Shown piece by piece: positions 34,586 through 45,993 of a DNA stretch of 64,000 nucleotides. The notes under the pieces were generated by a model, which saw only the letters and a program-made list of their open reading frames with translations, was not told the origin of the DNA and did not search any database. The stretch is from NCBI RefSeq assembly GCF_000226095.1, contig NC_016472.1:9424001-9488000 (forward strand), in the 5' to 3' direction. Each line of letters opens with the position of its first letter. Positions within the stretch are counted from its first letter, which is position 1. The DNA comes from Thermothelomyces thermophilus ATCC 42464. Taxonomy: Eukaryota; Ascomycota; Sordariomycetes; Sordariales; Chaetomiaceae. Position numbers and translations under genes: made by a program.

Positions 34586-35933
34586 ATATATCGAAAATCG
34601 AGGTATGTCAGGATGCGCCCCCGTGCCCTTTAACATTCGCTGGGGCCTGTTAGACCGATCCTTACCATAGTAGAGATGCGGAAGATTTGGCGTATGGAGT
34701 AGTTACGTGTTCGCAGCCAGGCTCCGGGAGCGGGGTTTCTCAACTAACAGAGGGCCCTTGCGCGTCTCTAGTGTAGTACTCTTCCCGTCTCGTCTTGTCT
34801 TCAATCCGAAAAGCCGGAAACTGTCGAAACGAATCGACATGCCCGTCCACTCAACCACCTCGAGCCTTTGGCGTTTGTCGGCGGTCGCGGGTACGCGGAC
34901 TTCCCGACACATGGGATACGATAGGCGCCATTCCCCTCCGGTTACGTTGACTGCACTCCACATTCTTGCGCAGCGTTGAAGGGATCCCCGTTAGTTCCGC
35001 ATTCTTGGCCCGCATTGAGCATGTGGCGCGGCTTGGCCTCGAGACGCCTGGGCCCAGCGTGAGGGACATCCCAGGCCAGCGACGCGAGAGGCAGAACACG
35101 ATTCGCCTTCTGCCTTCCTATGTATACTACGCCGTACACAAGTACTATGACGGCCGTCTCGGTCGTGTCCCTCTTGTGAGTACACAGTAAACGCTTCTGC
35201 TGACTAAAACTAGCTTTAGCCCACCGTCTTTGCCTCTCCTGATGTCGCAAATCGCATCGCACTCTAACTCGTTACTCCCCCATTTCCATCTCGGCGAGTC
35301 GGCTGACCCCGCTTCTGCAACCCCCTCGTGCCCACCTTGTCTGCCCACTAGGGTCGACTAGTGCGCAGACATTTTGCACATGTGCGCGAACCGGAGTTAA
35401 GGACGGTGTGGTGGTTGTTGTATGGGGTTTGGCCTGGACACGCTCGTCTGTGGCGTTTGGAGCGCTCGTCACTCGATCGACCACAGGGCGAGCGCGCGGC
35501 GTGGGTACCACTCCTTTGGCCGATGCGTTGCATGGATGTCCCTGCATGTGGCAGCGGTTCGCTGAGGAGGATGTGGGGTTTGGGGGAGCAAGCCTTATGA
35601 TTGGAAGCCCACTCCGCCATCTTTCTTCTGCTCATGATTGTGGAAAGCGAAAGCCTCATCAACCCAGTGTGGTATGATGGCCTTGCCAGTCTCACAATAC
35701 ACTAGCCTTGTTGCCCTTGCTGCCCAATCGGCTAAGCCGAATCGAATTTTGGCTCGGGTTCAGATCGGAATCGTTGGGGCTTAATGCTCGTCTTTGCGAA
35801 AGCGCGTCTCCTCGGAACCTGCCAGGCGACGATACACCGGTGTTCAACGGAGTTACTTCCGCAGCTCAGAGACCGAAGTCCAAGGCGGTTAGCCCAAGTG
35901 TCGGTCGGTACCTAGGTAGGCATGGTAAGGCAT

Positions 35934-35945
35934 GTATGTACATAC
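35934..35945. repeat. 12-bp palindrome GTATGTACATAC, copy 5
   Basis: Exact copy, six bases before a TACGGATTA nonamer (35951-35959). Confidence 0.95.
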
Positions 35946-37070
35946 ATATATACGGATTACTATACAGTCCATGCTGCCTGTATAATCCCTGTCCGAGACC
36001 TCCCAAGCGGACAAGTCATATCTAAGATCGATCAGCAACAAGTTCCCAATTAACGTTAACACGAAACTAACTAGCCTGGAAACTGCTGCAGGTCGATTGC
36101 CAGCAGGACCACTACCCCCCGTGGTATGTAACCCCGAGCTCCCACACCCACCGAGATGATGGTCGGAGAAAAAAAATTGAAAAAAAAGCAAAAAGGGCCG
36201 CCCATTCTCTCGGGCTGTTCTTGGTTGGTTGGTTTGCTGGGACAGGCACGAGGACTTGGCAGACAACACGACCGCCACTGGACTGGTCAAGTGTGGGAAG
36301 GATCCTCGTGCCTGTCTTAGAGGTACCCACTTCAAGGTTGCTCAATAGGTCAAGAGCAAAACGGATAGGCGTATGGACAGTACATACACTAGCTAACAGG
36401 CACCCAGGCAGTCTACTTGCGTGCTCGACTCCGTATGCGGATTTCTGCGTAGCGTGAGCTTCGTGTTGTCCTGGCGAAGGTCGCTAGTTCGTGTGGGGTT
36501 TGCGTGGGAGATCGACGCGGAGCTCTTGGACCGCCGTTCGGCGTGGGGTGTTAACGAGGGGTCTTGTCTCCAGCCTCATCCGATCGTGCAGATGCTCGAG
36601 TACACAGTAACTACGGATTATACGCTAGAATACTCCGTAGTGGCGCCAAGATCGCCGACACCTCCTTGCGCGGGAAAATTGAGATGCCATCCAACTCCTG
36701 CGGGGTAGTAGGAACATCTGCGTGCACTGGGCGTCTTTCGGCCAGCCAGCTACCTCCGTTGTTCGATCTTGAGTGTTTTCTAGATGCGGCGAAATGGTGC
36801 GCCACCAGTCATTTTAGTGGCAGCCCGCCATCTGCGAGTCGACCGAAAAGGTGAGGCATTCTGCGCCAGGCGACGGGGGTTTGGCGCCCCCGCGCTGCCA
36901 AAAAAAAACGCTCATGTGTACGCTCACTACGCAGTACACAGTAGTTATGCGATTCCGCAGCAGACCGTTGCGTTGGAAGTATGGATTACGCCGCAGTGTA
37001 TAGTGTATGTATGTACTGTAATCCGTACATACATGCCTAAGCTACATACCTTACATACCGTTCTGCATAT

Positions 37071-37082
37071 GTATGTACATAC
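37071..37082. repeat. 12-bp palindrome GTATGTACATAC, copy 6
   Basis: Exact copy, preceded at 37004-37036 by a degenerate copy containing TAATCCGTA. Confidence 0.95.
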
Positions 37083-37869
37083 AGCACGTGCACTCCCACG
37101 GCATCCCGGCAGGGCTGGTCTCGTGCCCATACGCAGTACGGAACACACTAGTGTACGGATCCGTAGTGTAGTGTAGTTCCACCACTTGGTCGACTACCCC
37201 AGTCATGTTCCGAAGTACGGATACCGACAGTTCCAAATGCCGCTGCCACATCCACTGTGTCTGAACAGCCGCCCTAGTGTGCGGATTACAAGTGACGGGT
37301 AAAGTACACTTGTCGAGGAGGGCGAGGTTCCGATAACTCGGAACTAAACGAAGCTACAATGGAAACGACTTCAATTGGCCGGCACTTTCCATTAACTACA
37401 TTCCCATCGGATGCCGCAAAACGATTGCTCCGGCAGTTCAATGCCCTCCGATGGTCTCTCTGAGCAGCATGGCGCAAGCTTTGACGGCAGGCGAATGATG
37501 GCGCAGAAGGCAACCCGTAATCCAAGCAGCGGGGGCCTGTGGCGCCGAAACGCCGACAGCCGCATCCCCAGCCACAGAGCCCGCTTACCAGGAACCAGGG
37601 CGCACTAAAGTCCCCGTGTCGTCAGAGCCCGGGGGAGCCCACGCCTTGCAACGCAGGGCTGCAATCTCTTTCCGTCTTCGTCGAAGGGACCCCTCTCGCA
37701 CAATGCCCGCCCCAACAACACATCGGCGCGCCAATTCTCCGGCTCTTGTTCCATAGGATGTGACGAAATCGAGTCTCGAGCAACAACACGCCAGCAGCAG
37801 CAGCTCCCTCTACGCTCCACTCTGCACGCAGTATAGTTTGTTTTTTTGCGCAGGACCGCTTCGGTCGCC

Positions 37870-38543
37870 ATGCCACCATCGAAAGCCGCCCGAGGCGGTC
37901 AGGATGACTCCAAGACCGACACCCAATCCACCAAGGATAAGAACGGAAGCGGCGGCGGAACCAAGATGCGGAGAGTTGCAAGCAACGCGGGCTCCAACCT
38001 GCGCGAGGTGACAAACGCAAATGCCACAACCACCGCTGCTGCCGCGCCGGATTCGACAGCCAACACACAGGAGGCCAGCACTCCAGGAGTACGTTACCCC
38101 CAACCCTCTCTCCCCCGCCCTTCCTCTTCCGTTGGCTGCCGCCCGCGTCTCGTTGCTCTTCTTCGTGATGCAGTCTCGGTTCCTAACGTCCGTTTCTCTA
38201 CCTCGAACAGCTACAATGGCCCGCTTTTGACAGGGACGTCCTCCATGCCTACCGCCGAGCCTACCGCCTCAGGACGCCGACCGCCTTCGTCAGCGATCAC
38301 CACGAATGGGTGCTGACTCAACCGGGTAGCATTGGGCTCTACTCCCCCACGATCGCGCGACGCAAAGAGCTCCGAAGACAAACCAAGGATCAGTTGACCA
38401 ATGTAGTGCGAAAGCACTTCAACGGCATGGGCATCCAGGAGAACGATATCATCGTCGACTTCCTTCACAAGGTGCGGAGCCAAGGGGTGAAAAAGGGAAG
38501 GCCACCACGGCGCGAGTATATACATCTTGAAGGCGAGCGATAA
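37870..38543 (+). CDS. SAP30-type Sin3-binding protein
   Basis: Predicted subunit of the Sin3/Rpd3 histone deacetylase complex, carrying the SAP30 Sin3-binding domain. Exons 37870-38088 and 38211-38543 give 183 aa; the 122-nt intron has donor GTACGT and a CTAAC branch at 38183. The first 73 residues are polar, with Lys/Arg, Thr and Ala runs, and look disordered. The second exon is almost entirely the domain: WPAFDRDVLHAYRRAYRL, then SIGLYSPTIARRK, then LTNVVRKHFNGMGIQENDIIVDFLHKVR. Yeast Sap30 has an additional N-terminal zinc finger; no Cys-rich region is seen here, as in other short fungal SAP30-domain proteins. The ATG at 37870 (GCCATGCC context) is the first in frame. Confidence 0.87.
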
Positions 38544-39154
38544 TTCAAATCAGAATACGCGCACGTCCAATCAATCTCTTTTACTGTCTACGGAGTATAG
38601 AATGGGTCCTCCCATATGGGCCGCAAATTGTGTGTCCAAATACCTCGCTCGCTAGAAGTGTCCCTGCGACGTCAGCTCCCGCGGCCGTTCGTCTGTCAAC
38701 CTAGGCGTCGTTGTTTGTGGACTACTCGCTGGTCGACGGGCGAGCTAAGTATCCGACAATTTACGGTGCCTCCATGGGGCAAACTGGGAAATGCGGCCCG
38801 CCATTGGGGATCGCGCGTTAGTTATCGCGAATCGCGTGGCACTTTGCCTGGGCTTCGTTACAGCGATCTCCTCGATTCAGGAATCTACTATGTAGGGATT
38901 GCTCAAGTGGAAGTGGGCCACAAAGCGGCACTGGCTGACTGGAAGGTTCTGAGTATTGTGGGGCTGCATCCGTGCATTTGGTGCCAAGATTCGACATTAT
39001 CTCCAATCCCGAAAAAGTCGACCCAAAAAACGTTAAAGAAGGACGAGAACAAGGCAAAAAAGTTTTGTTTGCAGGTTTGCGACAAGAACAGCGACACACG
39101 CTGGGAGTTGTCGCGGGGCATGCCCATCACAGATAATCGCATCAGCTGGACGAG
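38544..39154. other. Intergenic, promoter of MDJ1
   Basis: Contains TACGGAGTA at 38589-38597 and a T/A-poor leader. A 180-residue open frame (38616-39158) overlaps the MDJ1 start in another frame and has no family features, so it is treated as leader sequence. Confidence 0.5.
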
Positions 39155-40945
39155 ATGAGCACTAGCATCCTTCCTAGGGCCGGCCTCCCGGTCCGGCAGC
39201 TGTCGCCCACGCAAATATGTCGTCGCCTGCGACTGAAACCGTGCGCCCGCCGGTCCGCATCCGCGCCTACTGTCGCTTACTCCGTCGTGTCGAGAGCCTC
39301 TTCCAGGCCGTCGCCGAAATCGAGGCCTCAGTCGCCAATCTCTTGCCCTAGGGTCGGTCCCCCGAGCCCAGCTCCCGCCTCTCCCGCCTCTCCCGCCTCT
39401 CCCGCAGCTGCTCACACCGGACAGCAGGCCTCCTTCCACACCACGCGGCCCCTGCTCGCTACACCGCGCGACCCGTACGGCGTCCTGGGCGTCAGCAAAA
39501 ACGCATCGGCCGCCGAGATCAAGAAGGCCTACTATGGCCTGGCGAAGAAGTACCACCCAGACACGAACAAGGACCCAACCGCCAAGGACAAGTTCGCCGA
39601 GATCCAGTCCGCCTACGAGATCCTGTCCGACCCGAAGAAGAGGGAACAGTTTGATCAATTTGGTGCCGCCGGGTTCGGTCCCAGTAGCGGCCCCAGCCCA
39701 GGGGGCGGCAGTCCGTTCGGAGCCGGACACCCCTTCAGCGGGTTCGGCGGCTCGGGCGGCTTCGGTGCCAACATCAACTTCGACGACATCTTCTCGGCAT
39801 TCACCGGCGGCGCGCATCCGTTTGGCGGACGCGCCGGCCGCGGCGCCGGCGGGCCGTTCCAGACTGAAATCATGGAGGGCGAGGACGTAGAGGTGCAGGT
39901 GACGGTGTCGTTCATGGAGGCGGCCAAGGGTACGAGCAAAACGATTACCACGCTGCCGCTCGTGACGTGCAGGACGTGCTCCGGCAGTGGCTTGAAGCAG
40001 GGTACCAGGCGGTCGCAGTGCGGGGCGTGTAACGGGACAGGCACTCGCGTGCACTTCGTATCCGGCGGCTTCCAGATGGCCAGCACGTGCTCGGCCTGCG
40101 GCGGCAGCGGCTCCTCGATCCCGCGTGGCTCCGAGTGCCGATCCTGCCAGGGCGACGGCGTGGTTCGCGAGCGCAAGACGATCACGGTTGACATTCCGGC
40201 CGGTATCGAGGACGGCATGCGGCTGCGCGTCAACGGGGCAGGCGACGCACCGCCCACAGGCCGGGCCGCCAGCGAGAACGTGCGCGCCACCAACGGTGAC
40301 CTCTATGTCTTCGTCAAGGTCGCGCGCGACCCTCAGTTCACCCGGCAGGGTTCCGATATCCTGTACACTGCCACCATCCCGTTCACCACGGCCGTCCTCG
40401 GCGGCGAGGTGACCATCCCGACGCTCGACGGCGACGCCAGGGTCCGCGTCAGCACGGGCACCAACACGGGCGACAAGCTGACCCTCGCCGGCAAGGGCAT
40501 GCCCAAGCTCAACGGCCGGCGCGGCCGGATGGGCGATCTCAAGGTCGAGTTCCGCGTCGCGATGCCCAAATATCTCACCTCCAACCAGCGGGCTCTCGTC
40601 GAGATGCTCGCGGACGAGATGGGCGACAAGTCCGCGAAGCGGATCATGAACCTGCATAAGAAGTGAGATCTCCCCCCACCCCCTTTTCCACCCTGAAAAC
40701 AATCCCGGTCTGTCCCTCGCCCGCTTCCCCACAACCAAAAGGCGCGTTTCTAACGCCAGTGCCTCCGCCGTACTAGGTCCCACGACGACAATGATCCCGG
40801 CGCGCACAAGAACGAGGGCTTCCTCAAGTCCCTCTGGCACAACCTCACGAACCACCCGGCCCACCAGCAACAGCCCGAAGACGGCAGCGACGGCAGCAGT
40901 AGCAGCACCACTAAAAAGCCCGACGACGGCGAGACCAAGAAATGA
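39155..40945 (+). CDS. mdj1: Mitochondrial type I DnaJ co-chaperone (MDJ1)
   Basis: Matrix Hsp40 that stimulates mitochondrial Hsp70 in protein folding and mtDNA maintenance. Exons 39155-40662 and 40777-40945 give 558 aa. Residues 1-100 are Arg/Ser/Pro-rich without acidic residues, a mitochondrial presequence. The J-domain (about 107-170) has HPD at 134-136, and a Gly/Phe region follows. The zinc domain has four CxxCxGxG repeats ([32 protein letters not shown]), and the C-terminal substrate domains end with [12 protein letters not shown]. If unspliced, the frame stops at 40664-40666, but that TGA overlaps a GTGAGA donor. A 114-nt intron with a CTAAC branch (about 40750) joins a second exon encoding [16 protein letters not shown] and a Lys/Asp tail, which from memory is the usual fungal MDJ1 ending. 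Confidence 0.93.
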
Positions 40946-42041
40946 TCCAAGCGGGGGCCCCCCACCCTCCCTTCCTCCCACCTTCCCAAACCCCCCTCGG
41001 GCGTCTGTCTCATCAGTGAGACAATAAGGCGAATTGTCGATTGAGAAGAGGAAGATAAGGACGGCGACGGCGACGAGGCGACGCCGAATATGTGTGACTG
41101 CATCAAAACGGTACATGTACAACTACTCTTTTCCCCTCCCATCTCCACACCATACTCGCGACCTCATCATCTCCTGAAAGGCCAAGCGAGGCCGAGTCAA
41201 AACGAAGTACTCGTTAATTTGTACAAGCAGATACGTACGACCTAGATAAGGCTACCACTCCCACCATTACAAGGGGCAGGATTCGGTTCCATCATTCTAT
41301 GCTTTGAATGCATCAGGCGGTGTTTGAAAGGAGGGCGTGTTTCTTGGTTACACGGGTCATGTACTGATATATAGTCGGTTTTTTTAGAGAAGCGTGGGAT
41401 GTGTGTACTGCATGTAGTTAACAAGACGGGTGTAGAATAACTCCTGGGACTCCGAATCAAGACCGCTCAAGCCAAAATATACACCTTCTCTTCTCTCCCA
41501 CAACTCAGTCAACCCCTATCATTATTTCCGAGTTTGCTGCATTGACCATACACCGGGGCCTGCAAGTTACCGCGCTATCATGTGTCTGTCTTTTGTTTTG
41601 GGGCACTCAGGGCCAACAACATCAGGAAAGAGCATAAAAAGGGGTTTATTATGCCGAAATCAAGAGCAAGCAAACCCCACGCGCAATGTCTCCATGAGAC
41701 GTCGAGTTGGAACAAGAGACTTTAGCGCTATAAAGCACCCTGAAGTCATTCCATTCTCACTAAACCATGTAGCTTCAATTGAGCAAATTACAACGCTGAG
41801 ACATTCAAAATGCAGGTCATTAGGCCGCTCATCCCAAATGCAAAAAACATGTTCGTAACATCCCATGCTCCCCCCTCTCAGCATCTTTCCTTTGGGGCCC
41901 GTGCAAAGTAGCTCACTCAGCCTTCCATCCCGGCTCTCCGTTTTTCTCGGACCTCTTCTCATCGTTCCTCGCGTCGTTCTCCTCTTTCTCCTCGTTCTCC
42001 TTTTCTGCTTTACTTTCTTCCCTCGCCTTGCTCTTGTCTTC
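40946..42041. other. Intergenic between convergent genes, with an open charged tail
   Basis: 3' regions of MDJ1 (+) and the MFS gene (-). On the minus strand, 42041 down to 41913 continues the MFS frame past its TAG for 42 codons rich in Glu, Lys, Asn and Asp before a TGA (see findings). No other coding region recognised. Confidence 0.55.
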
Positions 42042-44184
42042 CTAGGTTTTGAAATACCGAGCCAATTCGCGTAGTGTATCCTTCAGCAAGTCATCCTTGG
42101 TGTCTTCCAAGGTGAGACTGAGCCTGACACTTGAGCTTGCTTTATGACTCCCACACCTCTCCGGGGCCGGCTTCATTAGAACCCCCTGTTTGCGGCCCTC
42201 AGACAAACTTCGCATTCTGACCTCTTTCGATTTCTCTCGTGTTCTAGGTTTCGTAAGTCGGTGTCGCGATCCTTCTGATTTTGCTCGTCCCTTAACACCC
42301 TCAAAGAAAGGCTTCCCCGGGAGCGGCCCGGTTGAGCCACTTAAGCCATCTGTCTCAGGGGCTGTCAAGTTTTGCAGCGTCAAGTTCGAAGGGTTAGTCG
42401 GGCCAGGTAAATTGCCCTTAGCCTTACCTTTCTTGATGCTTCTCCATTCCATGCCAAAGGCACAGAACAGTGACGTGAATGCCAAGCCCATGGATGTCAA
42501 GAAGATGTGTCGTATTGCGTCGCTGTAGCCATTGATGACCTGGACGGCATCCTCTGGTTGGACGATTTGCGAGAGCTTCGTCGCGCCTTCGCTCACGAGA
42601 AGCTTAGGGTCGAAATTTTGGAGGTTGGATAGTTCTGAAACCAGGATTTTGGTGAGAATCGATTGCCCTACTGACGTAAATACGGCTCCGCCGAGCTGCT
42701 GGACAAAGAAATTGATGGCGATGCCTGTGCTGATGTCCTCCCTGGGCAGGACCGTCTGGATTGCGAGAGCCGATGTCTGCATGCCAAATCCCAGTCCGAA
42801 GCCCGAGAGGAACTGGAATGCGACCCAGTGAGCTGTCGGGCTGTTGCGGTTTAATGTGCTCAAGAGACCCTCGCCGACCGACATAATGGTAGGCGAGACC
42901 AACATCGATGGGACGTAGTAGCCAATCTTTTGTGTGATCCCCCCGGCTGCGATACTCGAGGCGACAAGGCTCAGCACAAGGGGGAGCGTGTAAATGCCCG
43001 ACCTCATCGGGTCGACCTGCTTGACAGTTTGAACTGAGGTTCGGTCAGAATTATGCAAGACGGTCATTGACGAAGGTGCTGAACTGACACCAAATTGGTA
43101 CGTAGTAGACAAGCATTAGCATGGAACCTGCCAGGAAGAAAGTGAAGCCAGTACCAAAGGCGACGGTTCGTTGCATGATAACCCTCGGGGGAACTGACGC
43201 CGTATCAGGCATCAGGATTTGGACGGCAATAAATACCACTGTGCAAGCCGCGAAGAGGCTGAGCAGGAGAACGATGCGCCAGTTGCTCCACGCGTACGTG
43301 GAACCACCCCATTGAAAGGCAATGAAGAGGCAGACAACACCAGGTAGAAAGAATACCATGCCCAGGGGATCCAGTCGTTTGAGGTGAGTTTTGTAGGTGA
43401 CCGGTTCGTGCTTCTCCTTGGGCGGGTTCCAGTAGAAGAACATGAAGACCAAGACCACAGAACCAACTGGGAGGTTGATGTAGAAGCACCATCGCCAAGT
43501 GACCTCGCCGGTGAAACCGCCGCCAATCAAGGGCCCCATAACCGAAGCGATACCGAAAACCATGCCAAAAAACCCTTGGAACGCTGGCCGGCGGTGTAAC
43601 GGTATCATCGAGATCATAATCAAGAGGCAGCCGGAAAAGATGCCACCTGAGCCGAGACCGGCAACGGCACGGCCGATGATGAATGCCGTCGAATTCGGTG
43701 CCGCTCCGCATATCGCCGATCCCATCTCAAAGGCTATGATGCTCAAAAGGAAGGCCCTGCAGAATGTATGCTCATTTACATTGCTGCACTGTATAGGGAA
43801 TGCGACAGTGACGTACCATTTCATGTCGTAGAATTTGTAGATGCGGCCAAAAAGCAGCTGGGCACATGCCGTCGTCAACATGTACGAAGAGCCATACCAG
43901 CCAATATCTCCCAGAGCTTGGAACTCATCCGAGATGCGAGGAACCGCTGTGGCAATAATTGTACGGTCGAGGGCGACAAGAAAAAGCGCAAGAAAGCTAG
44001 ACAGCAGTGTCAACCAGAAGCGTATGCTCTTTGGCTGGAACATCTCGTTCTCGTTGGGTCTTGGTAGGGGGTGAGAAGGCGCAATTTTATCGCTGTCGCC
44101 TGGCTCGATTTGTGCGTGATTCTCAACGGATTGGGTTGACATGCTGCTGCCAGTAGACGCCAGAGATTGCGATTCGGTGGCCAT
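42042..44184 (-). CDS. MFS drug/toxin efflux transporter, DHA14 type
   Basis: Proton-driven plasma-membrane exporter of the 14-TM DHA2/DHA14 family, which includes fungal toxin pumps such as those of gliotoxin and aflatoxin clusters. Exons 43817-44184, 43089-43756 and 42042-43033 (complement) give 675 aa. Diagnostic motifs are VALDRTIIATAVPRIS in TM1, LLFGRIYKFYDMKW (motif A) and GPLIGGGFTGEVTWRWCFYINLP (motif C). The second junction uses donor GTCAGT in TGG T|GT, restoring the conserved PIWFQTV. Beyond the last TM (about residue 535) runs a long Pro/Ser/Lys-rich tail unlike the short tails of the family, and its end is uncertain because the frame stays open after the TAG. Codon use appears less GC-biased than in neighbours such as PEX12 (not computed). 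It is divergent from a Zn2Cys6 regulator 1.8 kb away; the substrate is unknown. Confidence 0.87.
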
Positions 44185-45993
44185 GTTGGCAACATCCAGG
44201 CTGGGCCCGCGACGTCCGCGAGGGGATTAATGAGTGGAGCGAAGGACTGTTAATACAGCAGACTAACTCGACAGTGACTAGACTTAAGGGGAACAGGGAA
44301 AAGAGGAGTTGAAAAAAATAATGATGAGGATTTATGAATTTGATATTAGCGACTTGTCGAGGCAAGAAGATGCATCTGCGGCGTGAAGCAAGAACCAAAA
44401 AGCCTGAGCTTAGGTCCGATGACCTAGTTCATGTCCTCTTGCAGGAGGGATGGGTGCGATGGGATGACGAGAAAGCCACAAATTTGAGCAAAACAACTGA
44501 TTATTTCTGCGAAACCCCCGATATCTGATGCTATACGGCAGCTGCGGCCTATCATACGCCATGGACCTGGTGAGCCTGAGCTGCCATAACCCTCAGGCTA
44601 TCATCTACAATTCATCGAGGAGTTTAGCGCGGACCGAACAATACGGAATTCCTCAAAAAAAATCGTGCCGGACTTGAAGTTTTCGGCCATGTTCGATCCT
44701 TCTCCCTGATAATCCGCGACTTTGTCTTGGACGATGGTGGTGGCCATCAACCTGGCGATGTGTATTGGGCTGGCGGTTCCCCAATTTAGTCCGATGAACC
44801 CACGTTCCGTGGTGTAAGTGGTAGCACAGAAAACAGAAAGAGCTAACAAGGCGGACCCTGCCACATGCTGTGCACCTGGTCCGAGCTCCTTCTCTTTTTG
44901 TGTAAAAGCCTCCAATCTGGTCGAGCGTTCTGTCCTCGGCCTGTCCTGCCCTCGGTCCCGAACCTGACCCGTCATTGTGGAGCTGCCACCCATTCAATGC
45001 TGCCGGTCCGTCGGCAGCTGTAGCGAGACGTGCGTGCGCATGCACAGGCCTTTGGGATGGTCGCCTCCTGGCGCTCTCCGACCTAGCACCCGCGGGCGGC
45101 TTTTGTTCAATCCCGTCTCAAGTGCAGGCCTTCTGGCCCTCCATGTTTCTGGGCAATTCCTACCTTCCCTGACATGTCGGAGGTGGCTAAAGAGGGGAAA
45201 TGGAGGGCTGCCGAACAAGGTACGGTACCTTACCTATCAGGCAAGGCGAAGCTGGGTGCTCGAGCGGCTCTGAGGGCGCTTGCTCCTGCCGGCAGTAGTT
45301 TCAACTCCGTTCTTGCTGGTTCCTGCCGAGGGTCAGCCTCGATTGTTAGCATCTTGTCGAGAACTCGACGGCGTGTGCGTCAATCACCGAGTTCTGCCAG
45401 TTGGGTGCTTTTTGGCTACTCGTGACTGCCTTCCGCCCCTGTCAGCTCGAGCGTCGCATCTTTTGTGACGCCCTCCGCTCCTCCTGCTGCGGCTTCGCCG
45501 GTGGTTGCTAGTGTTCATGCGCTTGCGCATTCCTCCCGATCTCTGGCGAGGAACCCCGCGCTTCGAGACCTGCATCCGTCGCATCCTTTGGCTTGATCCC
45601 GAAGGCTTGTAGGTCCCCATAGCGGCTGTCACGCACACACCCGTTCCTTCGTTGCGCCCCACGCCTTTAACCGATGGTCAGACGCTGACCCCGCCGGTAT
45701 CGTCGGTGCATTATCGCAGCACCTGCGACCCTGCAGCCATCGACCGGCCTGTACGGGGACCCTAGCGGCACTCGAACGACACCACTCTGCAGGTCGGATT
45801 GAAAAGGGCATCTCGGGCCGGGCTAGGCCAAGGCACCGCCATTCCCGACTTGGTGGAGGCGTCGAATCCCATTGCTTGGGATCCACGGGGCTGGAATTAC
45901 TGGGCCCCTCCTTCGGACCCGAACGGCGTGCTCGCATATCCGGCAGACGGCCAAGCGCTGTTAGACGCCAGGCTAGAGCCTACATAGTCGGAC
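44185..45993. promoter_or_regulatory. Shared divergent upstream region of MFS pump and Zn2Cys6 regulator
   Basis: The 1.8 kb between two divergent start codons must carry both promoters. I could not identify a convincing CGG(N)xCCG site of the Zn2Cys6 type by eye. Small open frames on both strands overlap and show no family features. The right half (45000-45990) is rich in GC and reads poorly in every frame. Confidence 0.45.

Larger units (their letters stand above)
32735..37869. other. Gene-free stretch, 5.1 kb, with dispersed palindromes
   Basis: Largest gap in the window, between the divergent starts of the C2H2 factor and the SAP30-like gene. Open frames are short, overlapping and without family features. 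It holds a 17-G tract, three exact GTATGTACATAC palindromes (34574, 35934, 37071), three TACACAGTA (35181, 36601, 36935), TACGGATTA at 34552, 35951 and 36612 plus its complement at 37019, and TACTCCGTA at 36631. It may include a long leader of the C2H2 factor or non-coding transcripts, but I see no direct sign of either. Confidence 0.5.

Noticed and set aside
38616-39158. 180-codon frame ahead of MDJ1
   Set aside because: Overlaps the MDJ1 start codon in another frame, lacks domains and is best read as leader sequence.
38903-41122. 739-codon open frame on the minus strand
   Set aside because: It is antisense to MDJ1, which has unmistakable J-domain and zinc motifs on the plus strand. The frame reflects strong GC bias at third codon positions.
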